NCBI GenBank assembly: GCA_963693315.1
Contig: OY856186.1
Coordinates: forward strand, 458,638,860 to 458,702,859
Length of the DNA stretch: 64,000 bases
Direction: 5' to 3'
Source of the DNA: Diogma glabrata
Taxonomy: Eukaryota; Arthropoda; Insecta; Diptera; Cylindrotomidae
Both the position numbers and the translations under genes were made by a program. The notes beneath the pieces are model-generated. The model searched no databases. It had not been told where the DNA came from and saw only the letters and a program-made list of their open reading frames with translations. Positions 47,742 to 58,010 of the stretch are shown here, piece by piece; position 1 is the first letter of the stretch, and each line of letters starts with the position of its first letter.

Positions 47742-48560
47742 ATTCAATTATTTCGAATAGCGAACCTAAGATATCAAACCATCAGTTTTTTTTAAGAAAC
47801 AAAAATGTTATCAATGTTTTTTAAGAATAATATTTCACACGCCATGACACCTTTTCAAGTTGACGAAATTTGTATCTTTATTTCTAATAAATCTGCATTT
47901 TCATTAATTATATTATGAAATTTAAACTAAAATACTCCATTTTATTTACATTCATTTATTCCTGGTAATGGCATTTTGATAAATTTTTTTTATGTTCTCT
48001 AAATCAACAAACAAAATTTTTTTTTTAATCAAAACAAGAAACACGAAATTCCTATTGGAGATGTTTATGTATATTCTCGAAATACACGTCTTATTGATTA
48101 GATCGTTTCTTAATTTAACACTACAAAAATCAGATAAATTCTATAACCTTTTTAAAAATGTTAATAATTTTCATCGACTAAAATCACTACGGTTTAATTT
48201 CATTTTAATTTTAAATGAAAAAAAGTAATAAAAATAAACAACGACACAACAATGTTGTATCGAATTGAAAACCATAAATTACGAGATTTCAAGAGAAAAA
48301 AATTATTTTCCTGATTTTTTCAATCTTTTAATTAGAAAAATTAAATTATTTTTAAAATACCACCATTATTATATATTATTATATATCATATATTATATAT
48401 TATTGAAGCACTTGGTTTGAAACACATTTTAGATAACTTTTTGAGTAATAAGACACTTTAAATATGGTAAATTATTAAAGTAAAAAATATATATATATAT
48501 TTATCACGACGGAGAGTTTTATCCACGTCCATCTTCTTTCGTTGCACATTTTACTCTCCA
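47739..48560. other. AT-rich tail of the 4.5-kb insertion
   Basis: No gene. A TATATTATATATCATATATT tract lies at 48371-48402. CGGAGAGTTTTATCCACG near 48511-48528 and TTTTACTCTC at the border could form a small terminal hairpin. Confidence 0.35.
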
Positions 48561-49745
48561 AAACAAGGATGATGAACTAAAATCGCTTTTAAACCAAAAT
48601 TCAAAATTTCAAAATGGGAAACGCAAACTTGAATTAATACTAGATACATCATCTGGTCAATCAATCTGGTGCGAAACATCAGCCAGTACTATCAAACCTT
48701 ATATACCTCAAGAAATGCGTCGTCAAGTTTTCGATAAACTCCATAACCTTTCATACCCTGGAGTACGAGCCACTCGTAAGCTAGTTTCAAGCAAATACTT
48801 TTGGCCCAGCATGAACATTGACAGTGGGTATTGGTCTAAAACCTGTATTCCGTGTCAAAAATCGAAAGTTAACCGACATACTCGTTCAGAGTACGGTCGA
48901 TTTGATATCCCTAATGGTCGGTTTGAACACATTCATATTGATCTGTTTGGCCCATTACCTCCATCCAATGGTAATAACTACATATTAACAACTGACAGAT
49001 ATGAAAGCATCAACTGTAGTAAAAGCTTTCATAGACCAGTATATTTCCAGATTTGGTGTTCCACTTGAAATCACGACTGATCAAGGCAGTCAGTTCGAAA
49101 GTCATCTTTTCAAAGAACTTACAAAATTTTTGGGTTCTCACAGAATACGGACGACGACATACCACCCACAGTCAAATGGCATGGTAGAGCGTTTTCACCG
49201 CCATTTAAAAAGCTCACTTTACGCTAGATCGAACGCCCTTAATTGGAGTGATGAACTCCCATTTATCCTCCTTGGAATCAGAACATCGATCAAAACGGAT
49301 CTCGAGTGCACTCCTGCAGACCTTGTCTACGGACAATCGCTTAAGGTCCCAGGGGAACTCATTATGCACTCTTCCACTGCGCAATCGACGGACCATAGTA
49401 CATTAGTAGAAAAATTACGTGAGTCGATGCGCAACATCGTACCCCAAAATACTCGGAACGGCCCTTAAGATAATATATACATTCCAAAAAACCTTAACGA
49501 CTGCCAACAAGTATTCGTACGGGTGGACAAAGTCAAAACAGGGTTGACACCACCATATGAAGGGCCATATTTAGTTAAGCGAAGATTCCGAAAATATTTT
49601 GTTATCGATTATAAAGGAAAAAATGAATCGATCGCCATTGACAGACTTAAACCGGCATACATGACTGACGAACGAAAGGTCATGCTTCCGCCCGCAAATC
49701 CAACCAAATCATTATGTTTCAAAATTCACCATCTCGAGTAACGAT
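48561..49745 (+). pseudogene. Ty3/gypsy integrase (right piece), frameshifted
   Basis: Integrase inserts the LTR retrotransposon's cDNA into the genome. Order: spacer KSLLNQNSKF..., the zinc-binding HHCC region (LHNLSYPGVRATRKL, WPSMN, CIPCQKSKVNRHT), then the DDE core with HIHIDLFGPLPP (first Asp), EITTDQGSQFES (second Asp) and SNGMVERFHRHL (Glu; 35 residues between second Asp and Glu), and the C-terminal VRVDKVKTGLTPPYEGPYLV barrel (GPY/F motif). The second His of the HHCC motif is Tyr. A frameshift lies near 49000-49068 and a stop at 49466-49468. It is a decayed copy with no envelope ORF visible. Confidence 0.88.
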
Positions 49746-49765
49746 AAGGAGCAACATCTGCAGGG

Positions 49766-50202
49766 TGAGTGATATGGGATATTTAATATGTAAATACAAC
49801 AGACACAAATATGCATAGTGAGAGAAGGTATTGTGATGTGTTGTGCAAAGTATAGCACATACTAACATCATCTCAAACAAACAACCTAATTTAATAAAAA
49901 CAATTAAATCAAATATTCCGTTGCTTGTTTTCGATATAACATAAATAAAAAGTAAAATTATTCTTAACGTGAACTTTGTTCAGATCAATAATTAAATTGA
50001 TTAAGATCAATAATAATTAATCAATAATTAAAGAAATCAAAAATTGTTTTTGCAAATATTATTATAAAATCCATAATTATCAACTATAAATTAATATAAT
50101 AAATAAAGTTATTCTTGACATAAAATATATAATTGTGTAGTTAAATTTATAGTGAATAGTGATAACAATATTTGGAGTCAGGTATCATTATATACCGCTA
50201 CA
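49766..50202 (+). repeat. probable 3' LTR of the gypsy element
   Basis: A TG start follows the purine-rich GATAAGGAGC / GCAGGG stretch just after the integrase stop (TGAGTGATATGGGATATTTA), and a plausible ACA end (ATACCGCTACA) is at 50202. It is 437 bp, with TATAAA-poor AT-rich body. Without the 5' LTR for comparison, both borders are inferred. Confidence 0.45.
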
Positions 50203-50227
50203 ATTTTTCTTAGTTTTCTTAGTCAAA

Positions 50228-50305
50228 AAAATAAAAAAAAATATTATCCAAAAAGAAAAAAAAGAAAAAAAAATATTATTCAAAAAAAATATTATTCAAA
50301 AAACT
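50228..50305. repeat. satellite-like AATATTATTCAAAAAA repeats, right block
   Basis: About four units of the motif seen at 43675-43870, suggesting the gypsy element inserted into, or recombined within, one array. Confidence 0.6.
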
Positions 50306-50320
50306 AATAATTATTAATTA

Positions 50321-50360
50321 CTAGAAGGTACCCGCACGGCGATGCCCGTGCTTCCCAGAT
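50321..50360 (-). mobile_element. probable Helitron 3' terminus
   Basis: Read in reverse: GCACGGGCATCGCCGTGC, a hairpin, then GGGTACCTTCTAG followed by T. This is the Helitron 3' signature (subterminal stem-loop, CTAG-T). The element should extend rightward; its TC 5' end was not found, and it is a different family from the pair at 4132-16316. Confidence 0.5.
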
Positions 50361-50846
50361 AAAGTGGTTGAAAACTGTTTTTTTTTGAGTAAATTCTCCT
50401 ATAGTTTTTTTTAATGTCATTTAATTTAATTTTATTAGTAATATGTATATAAAAAGTTTTAAAAAAATGTAATAGTATCATTTTACAGTCAGCAAAGGCC
50501 ATTAAGTAAATGTCTCTAAAGCTATAGATAAATTTACATATTAAATGTATGTTAAAATTAAAACACATTTGACAGACAAATAATAATTAAATAATTTTTA
50601 TAAATGTAGATGGCAAAAGATTAAGGTTAGAAAAAGGTTAAAATTTTATTCCAAAGATTTAATTCAAATAATTCAATGTGTCACGAACAATTAGGTGAGC
50701 GTAAATATATATGTTTATGGGATGTCACAATTGTCAATTACTTACTCCGAAACCACCGTACTCGTCATACAAAATAGGTACCCAGGTTCATTGCTATTGG
50801 TTTAGCGTCCTATTTCATGTAGACTTATAATCATTTATCAATCCAG

Positions 50847-51222
50847 AAATTTTGCTGTTCTGAAGAGGGTCGTATTGCAATTTGCAAATATATTTTATCG
50901 ATTGTCTGCAATACTCTACTACATTGATGCATACGCTGGCCGGTTAAAGAATACCACCATTTTTAGTGAATATTTTCGTTTAATGGGTTTTATCGCTTTA
51001 TGGTCATCGTCTTATTTCGACATTCCTTCCCACAACTTAAAACAAAAATTGGAAAAAATAATAATAAGACTAATTTCATTTGTAAATTCAGACTTACATA
51101 TTATTATTAAAACAGTCAAATCACACCATTTGTTAACATATTTGCATATATTTTATAGATCCCTTGCAATAACAATAATAGTTTTGAAAGTAATGGAGAA
51201 GCATATTTTACTCAATAAGTAA
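50847..51222 (+). CDS. unrecognised ORF, possible terminal exon
   Basis: Open frame of ~125 codons from a potential acceptor (ATCAATCCAG, ending 50846) to TAA at 51222. It has no internal ATG start near its beginning. The translation is leucine/isoleucine-rich and looks helical (VVLQFANIFYRLSAILYYID, EYFRLMGFIALWSSSYFDIP, LLTYLHIFYRSLAITIIVL). I do not recognise a family. In DNA this AT-rich an ORF this long can occur by chance, so it is listed only as a candidate. Confidence 0.25.
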
Positions 51223-52294
51223 AACACTTTAAACCTGTAGCTTTGATATTGTTCATAATCTTTTTCTTCGGTACTAAGGTTCCAATGCAAATTCTTGGTT
51301 AATCAATGTTTCTAAGAAGAGGAAAAGAAGCGTCAATTTCCAGTTTTTGGAACATGTGAGGGCAGTTCTGCTAATGCAAGCAGGTTTGTCTAATCATATA
51401 TAAGCAATGCTTATATGTATCGTATTGGTGCTAATGCATAGAAATATGTACATATTTTATATAATTGCAAACCATAAGAACATATTTGTTGTGAATTAGA
51501 AATATGTATTTGTTAAAAAATAATTTAACATAATTTTCATATAAATGTACATATTTGTTTGTCACATTATACATTAACTATTCCTTTTAATGATAATTCC
51601 GAAAAGTGAAAAAAAAATTGATCAAAGATAACTAAGCGAATAATGTTTTATTATTATAAAATATGATTGATTTAGTAATTTCGTCTTTATTACCATACAG
51701 CATAAGGTTGATTTACTAATTTCGTCTTTATTATCATACAGCATAAAGGTTAAAATATAACTTAAACAAGCGTGACGCGGTTTCTCGATTAACACCCCAT
51801 CAAAATATTTACAACGAGCGCAAAGAAGTATAACTTTAAAAAAATCGTAAAAAAAATACAACTACATTGTATAAATAATTAAATAAATAAATAAATAACG
51901 TTATGCGTTTCGTTTTTATGGCATTATATTTATTTTTGCGGTACGTTATATCGTTATGGAACACAAAAATATTATATTTCCTTATGTTATACAAAATGCT
52001 CATTATTTTGTCACAAATATCGAAAAATTGTAGAACTACCAAAATCTTTAGTTAAAACGTGCACATAAATTGAAAAAGGGCAGATAAGTCGGATTTTATA
52101 CAACCAATATTTGCAAAATCATCCAAAACGAAATATAGTAGATTTTTATACAAGTGGTGAAAACGTCTCTTTTGTGTGACTGAACGGTTTGTCCACGAGA
52201 CGCGATAGCGTCGAGTGGAATAAGTTCAGGAACGCTTTTACCACGCGTAGAAAACGCTTTTTTTCTACGCTTGTATATATAAATGATAATATTT
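51223..52294. other. AT-rich DNA with a small direct repeat
   Basis: TTTACTAATTTCGTCTTTAT-type text repeats at 51670 and 51711. At 52148-52215 GTGAAAACGTCTC..CACGAGACGCG resembles 53593-53655 and, loosely, 39115-39160. No supported gene. Confidence 0.4.
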
Positions 52295-52563
52295 ACAAAT
52301 TCATCTACTGAAAATTTACAAAACGGCATATCTAAATTTGACTGTGTAAAAAATAAACAAGATTGTATTTATATAATAGCATTTTTACCAGTGTAATATA
52401 ATGTTATTATTGTGTTCGCCTACAGATGGAATAATAACAGGCGAACACAATAATAACATTATTTTACACTGGTAAAAATGCGATATATAAATACAATCTT
52501 GTTTATTTTTTACACAGTCAAATTTAGATATGTCGTTTTGTAAGTTTTTAGTAGATGAATTTG
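52295..52563. mobile_element. 269-bp palindromic MITE
   Basis: CAAATTCATCTACTGAAAAT at 52295 is mirrored by the complement ending 52563. The arms of ~130 bp are nearly perfect around a 20-bp loop at 52424-52440 (GTTCGCCTACAGATGGAATA region). Confidence 0.8.
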
Positions 52564-52860
52564 ACAATATGAGTAATGAAAATAGTTCATATATTTTCTC
52601 TAAAAACTTTTACAGATATTACAGATATTTCTTTTACCGACTGGAAGTCATCATTTAAAGTATAAATTTAAAAAATTGTAGGTAAAGTTTCAATTAAAAA
52701 CAAATAAAAATATATTTTTTAATTAAATTTATTTATTTATTTAATAAATTTTTTTTTATTTTTTTTTTTGGCGCAAAGAACTCAGAGAATATATTTTTTC
52801 TCCGATAGACAGCAAATATAAATTTTGCAGACTTCTTTCAGTCAGCAAAGTGGCACTTTT

Positions 52861-53155
52861 CCTGCCTAGGCAGCAAAGTAAGTACTTTGCTGCCTAGGCA
52901 GCAAAATAATTAGACTTCACAGATATTGCGATTAAAAAAAAAATTTTTTTAATCGATTTTTCTTTTCATTTTTAAAATTTTGCTTTATTTTATAGTAATA
53001 ATTATTAAATTACATATCATTGTAATTAATCGGAGAAAAAATTATATGTTCAACTCGGCAGCAAGGTAGATTGACTGCCTTGGCTGAATTCCTAGCCTCG
53101 CTCGCTCGGCTATGAACTATCAGCCGCGGCAGTCAATCTACTACTTTGCTGCCTA
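52861..53155. repeat. nested palindromes sharing GCAGCAAAGTA
   Basis: TGCCTAGGCAGCAAAGTA (52863-52880) faces its exact complement at 52883-52900. GGCAGCAAGGTAGATTGACT (53057) faces AGTCAATCTACTACTTTGCT..GCC (53131-53155). Both carry the same GGCAGCAAAGTA word, suggesting related element termini. Confidence 0.55.
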
Positions 53156-53700
53156 GTTAAACAAATAACTATTATATCTGACAGTTAATTATCGGAGGAA
53201 AAAATTATACGATATATCTGATAAACATTTTATTTTATCGCTCCGATTTCTCCGATATAGAAAAAAAACACACTCATTATTAGTTTAATTAATTAATTAC
53301 ACACAATTGATATAATGATTAGTTTCGATTCGACCGAATACTGCAATGTTGTACAGAAATATACTATACTATAATGTACTGAATATTGACAGAAATAAAC
53401 ACAGCAATCGAAACAACAACAGAAACAGTAAATCAAATTCAATCTCAAATATTTAATCCTTTAAATAACCACCACCTGTAGGCGACCACCGAAACTTATT
53501 TACTTATTTACTTTTATGAAAACATTTTCAGTCACTACTTAGAAAAAGTTTCTCTTTCACATAGTGAAAATAGTACATTTAGCTACAAGAGATGAAAACG
53601 TTGCTTTTCGTGAGTGAAAATTTGTTCACGAGACGCGTTAGCCTCGAGGGAGACAATTTCACGAACGTAAAATGTGTAAATAAAAATTCGTTCCTGCAAA
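53156..53700. other. AT-rich DNA, no recognised gene
   Basis: Only the 53593-53655 match to 52148-52215 (ACGAGACGCGTTAGCCTCGA) is notable. Confidence 0.35.
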
Positions 53701-53710
53701 GTTTCTAGTT

Positions 53711-54150
53711 TTAGGAGTTCTTGTCGTATTTTCCCAGCACAACGTAAAGAAATTGCCAGCTGGCATCGGTGTTAATATCTATACTCTCATCAACTGCCAA
53801 TGCAAACACTTCAACTGCAGGAAGATTAGATTTTACCTGTTTAGAATTATTTTTACGTATTTTTATAATTCTATCTCTTACGGTATTTGCACTTAACTGC
53901 ATACTTTGGCTATACGGGTGAGAATTTTATCTTTGCTTTCAAAATCTTCGAAAAGTGTTTCACCACAACTTTAAAGAGTTGATTTAATAACTCCGTAAAT
54001 GCTTTGCCATAATTGGCAATATATCTCTTGCTACTTTAAAACTTGCGGCAGGAATTTTATTAGATGATTTACTATATTTAGTAACTTTATTTCATTGCGT
54101 TTCATGATCATAAACCTTTTTTGAAATATGTTTTTGTATAAAATTAAATG
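53711..54150 (-). pseudogene. hAT transposase remnant, N-terminal to catalytic entry
   Basis: Minus strand, from the right: SNKIPAASFKVARDIANYGK AFTE, frameshift, KDKILTRIAK in another frame, then LSANTVRDRIIKIRKN, SNLPAVEVFALAVDESIDI. This is the wording of ZBED/SCAND3-type hAT transposases, where A-DES-D holds the first catalytic Asp of the RNase H-like fold. Residues after FLYVVLGKYDKN are missing and there are several frame breaks. Confidence 0.7.
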
Positions 54151-54379
54151 GCCAATAAATGGCACATTTACAGCAGATTTTTTCTGGGAATACATCTATT
54201 ATTTGAGAAGAGTTTTCGTTAAAAATGTTGTATTTGATAGTTGTTATGAACAAAGTATGAAGGTGGTAGAAATAAACCGTCGTTCACAACAGTTTACTAT
54301 CTCATAAGAATACATAAGAATTATCTTTGCAGCCCATCAGGATGCAAAAAATTCATGCAGAAAACCTTTTAAAAATGAT

Positions 54380-54560
54380 TTTCTGTAACTGCAAAAAAAG
54401 GATGTGGTGTATTATGTATCTGTCGAAAAGTTGGACTTTTTTGCAACGCAACTTTTAGTAGATGCTCCGGCAAAATCAGTGTCATAATAGTGCTCCGATT
54501 TTGGATCAAGAAAAGGAGGAGATTGACAGTGATTATAGTTCTCATGAGGCTATGATTTAA
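54380..54560 (+). pseudogene. CXC-type cysteine-rich remnant
   Basis: Reading + with one-base corrections: MIFCNCKK, GCGVLCICRKVGLFCNATFS, RCSGK, then CHNSAPILDQEKEEIDSDYS. The C-x-C-x-K-GC-x4-C-x-CRK-GL-C-x5-C-x2-C spacing resembles tesmin/TSO1-like CXC zinc-chelating tails, which I associate with the C termini of uncharacterised, transposon-linked arthropod proteins. Two frameshifts. No upstream partner domain was recognised. Confidence 0.5.
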
Positions 54561-55099
54561 TGTGCTAAATATTGTGGGATGTACGAGAATCCGACTAAAA
54601 AGATCAACGAAGAAATACGAGGAGAGAGTTTCATGATCATTCGTTATACACCAATGTACGCGATAAGATGTAATAAATATATGTTATGAATATTTTCAAA
54701 AATTAAAATAAATATTGTCTGTAGAAAACTTGAGATTTAGTGTTTATTATTTCCATCGACGTCTTCTACATCACCCGATCTTACAATATTATTGGAAAAA
54801 CATTTAAAGATTTAATGTAGTTAAATTAAAAAAAGAAAATAAATTTGTCGCCCGTAAAACTTGAATGTAATCATAATAGTGGGTGGTTTTTAAGGGTTGA
54901 GGTATGTGATTGTGATCTTTATTTCTGTTAAGATTTAATTTGTAGTTTAATAAGTTTTGACAATAAGGGGTAGTTTTTGTCCCTAAAAAATAAAAAGCGC
55001 ATAGGATAGATTTTGAAATGGAGGGTGTGTTGAGCTTAATTCCAAATTTTCAGGCAAATCAATGCTGATTCAAAGAATTCGAAGGTTCCCTACTATTTT
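54561..55099. other. AT-rich DNA, no recognised feature
   Basis: No supported gene or repeat. Confidence 0.3.
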
Positions 55100-55101
55100 T
55101 A

Positions 55102-56320
55102 CACCGAAAAAAAAAACGTTGGTAGAATCAACTACAAAGCTTGTTTGATTTTGCGTCTAATACGAATGTGATTATTTTAACCAATGTAGCATTGTCGATT
55201 TATTTTAAAAAACGTAACAATTTTCATTATTTAAATCAACCACGGCGTGATCAATTTTTCTTGTTCATATTTTTCGGTTCAGTTTGTTCATGTTTTGGTT
55301 TGAAAATTATTGTGTTTGTTAAAATAAAAAACCAGGATAAAAGAAACTAATAAACAAAATAAAGAAAAGTAATAAACAAAAGAATAGAAAAATAAAAAGT
55401 TTTTATATATTTTAACATGGCTGGTTTTATTTAACATTTAACTTTAGGAAATAATTTAGATGTGTTTAATTGATTTAAATAATTTTCATATTATTTGCAT
55501 ATAAAATTATGTGTGAAAGAAATTTTTCAGTTAATGTTATAACAAAAATATCGTTAATGAAACAGGCCATTTCTATAATTAATTTTGGTGATTTAAAAAA
55601 ATTATTATATTTTTTTAATATTTTTTATTTGTCTTGTTTCATGTCCATTTATCGATATTTTAATTTAATTTTTCATAATAATGAGAAAATTATGGAAAAT
55701 TAGTATAATTTTCTACACATAATTCAAATATTTAAATTTTTTGATTTCCGAATTTTGGTCTTTTAAATTGTATCATTAAAAAAATGGCGAAAAAATGGAC
55801 GCATCCTTTACAAACAAAATCACACTCATACATTTCCTATTTAGAATGTAAATATACGAACGCTAGCTTTATGCATAAAAATGTTTGTCGGGATTGATGC
55901 GAAATACATACTTCTAATATAAAAAATTTCAAATATTATATTTACGAAAAAAACGAACCCATACAAACATCGATAGCAGCAAAAACAAAACAAAGATGTA
56001 CCAAACCAAAAGATTTAATACGGCGTATTGCTTGATTCTATCACAAACGTATTCAATATCACTATTTTTAGTCCAATTTTTATTTAACAACGTTTGTAGT
56101 CAATTGAAAATTAAATCATAGTTGACTCAACTACAAACATGGTTAAATCAAATATGTTTGTGATACTTATAAAAAAATATATCAACAACGGTTAAATTGT
56201 TAATTTAAATACGGAGCGTTGGTTGATTCAATCACAAACGTATTTAGTTCCTCAATTTTCACTTAATTTTCGATTAACAATGCAACATGTTTGAATCAAC
56301 CAAGATTTTTTCTTTCGGTG
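55102..56320. mobile_element. 1.2-kb element with CACCGAAA inverted repeats and TA target
   Basis: The left end CACCGAAAAAAAAAACGTTG and the right end, in reverse, CACCGAAAGAAAAAATCTTG continue as TTGGT(A/T)GA(A)TCAA. Both are bordered by TA (55100-55101 and 56321-56322). Inside, a ~60-bp block recurs at about 56022 and 56211 (TTGATTC-ATCACAAACGTATT). No ORF is convincing. Confidence 0.65.
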
Positions 56321-56628
56321 TACTGTCTTTTACTGGACATTTAACGTATTACAAAATATCTAAAAAATTCTTTTTTTATTATGATTCCTAAAACGCAAAT
56401 TTGGGGACAATTTTGGACACAATTTCAGAATGTTTGCCGTGCCAGACAAATTTTCAAACGTGCCAAGTCTGGCACGCGTGCCACGTAATTTTTTTTAATT
56501 AATACCAATATGAGAAAGACGAAGTAGAAATCATAAAAGAGTTTTTTATATTTTTTCCCTTTTGTTGTTTACCAACTGAAATACTAACTTTTTTAATTGT
56601 TGATGAACTACTTAAAGTGTTAATCTAA

Positions 56629-56777
56629 TGAAAATTTTTGATTAAAAGACTTCTTATACACTTTAATAATATTTTATTTTTTTAAATATATTTTCGGTCT
56701 CTTAGAGACAGAAAATATATTTAGAAAAATAAAATATTATTAAAGTGTACAAGAAGTCTTTTAATCAAAAATTTTCA
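56629..56777. mobile_element. 149-bp palindromic MITE
   Basis: TGAAAATTTTTGATTAAAAG at 56629 is mirrored by the complement ending 56777. The arms of ~70 bp are almost perfect. The middle (ATATATTTTCGGTCTC / GAGACAGAAAATATAT) resembles 6290-6362 and 16325-16370. Confidence 0.8.
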
Positions 56778-57149
56778 TTTGAAATACTAACCTATAGTAA
56801 CTAGTTATTACAATTTTGGAATTATTTAAGCCTTTGTAATATTTAGCTCTATTCTTTGAATGAAGATACGAAAAGAATTGATATAAGTTTATTTTGATGC
56901 TGGTAATTTTCCCAACAAAAATCAGGTTAAAGAAAAATTTCAATCATTCGGTGGTTACAGTGATTAAGCGGTCACGATGACATCATATTCGATTGTTGTG
57001 TCTTCAATTTGGTTGTTGTATCTTCAAATTTGATTTTTGAAGATAAAACTACCGAATTTTAACAAAAAATATAATAAATAAAAAACATTTTATTAACCAA
57101 ATTCTTTAAATTATTTTTATTTATAGCTTAATGTAAATTCGTAAAATTG

Positions 57150-57219
57150 GAACTTCGAACCCCGAGATACTCCAACTCGCACCCCTAAGGGGTCCGAGCC
57201 CCCTGGCTAAGAACCACTG
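57150..57219 (-). mobile_element. hAT terminus
   Basis: In reverse the segment reads CAGTGGTTCTTAGCCAGGGG, GCTCGGACCCC and GAGTATCTCGGGGTTCGAA, a hAT inverted-repeat wording. The partner end was not found; the transposase remnant at 53711-54150 could belong to it. Confidence 0.5.
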
Positions 57220-57239
57220 TTGTAGGCTGTAGTGTTAAT

Positions 57240-58010
57240 AAAAACACTAAAAATACAAAAAATTGCAAACAAAATTTTTTTACCGGAAGTCAAAAACCGG
57301 AAGTTGGGATGCAGAACTGTTGTGAACCGTACTAAATGCTTATGTACCAAGTTTCATCCAATTCAATTATCAGGTGTAGATGTTACTGAGCTTTCAAAAA
57401 ACAAGTGCTCGGAGGATCCCTACCACTTTGTTCAATATCGCTTAAAAACTAATCAGCTCCTTGCCATACATATTTGGATATTTTTCCAAAGTTTCTTTTT
57501 CCAAGTTTTTAACACGAACGAATGTTGTATGCTCCCAACAAACATTGAAAACTAGTGAGAAATAAACCACCTGTTGTATAGTGGACCCCTAACCCTTTAT
57601 CCAATGTACTCCAAAATCTGATGAAATCTTTCTCATATTGAATGAAAGCTTTTACCAACGTTTTATGAAAATCGATCGGTAAAATTGTTGGCTACAGTAT
57701 AAACACCGGGAAAAAAAACATTTTAACTGGAAGTGACAAACCGGAAACTGGTATGCAGAAATATTGGAAACAGTACTAAAACCTTATATACGAAGTTTCT
57801 ATAAGATCGAAAGCCGGAATTAGAAGTTATTGAAATTTTGAACTTAGAGCTGTCTTCGGGAGACCCCCGCCATTTTGTCTAATTTTGAAATGAATCCGGA
57901 TCTTCAATTTTCAAGTGAATCTGGATCATTTGCCAAAGTTTCATCAAGATCTTATGCAAGAATGTCACGAAACCAACCAACCAACCACCCACCATTTCAT
58001 GTTAAAAAAA
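57240..58010 (+). repeat. two diverged tandem units of a dispersed repeat
   Basis: Both units contain, in order, ACCGGAAGT..AAACCGGAA, GGGATGCAGAA / GGTATGCAGAA, CGTACTAAA / CAGTACTAAA, CTTATGTACCAAGTTT / CTTATATACGAAGTTT and a GGA(T/G)(C/A)CCC-CCA-TTTGT phrase. Unit starts lie near 57240 and 57700. The ORF at 57232 is part of this repeat. Confidence 0.55.

Noticed and set aside
50314..50568. 84-codon minus-strand ORF at the Helitron end
   Set aside because: It runs through the terminal hairpin and has no recognisable motif.
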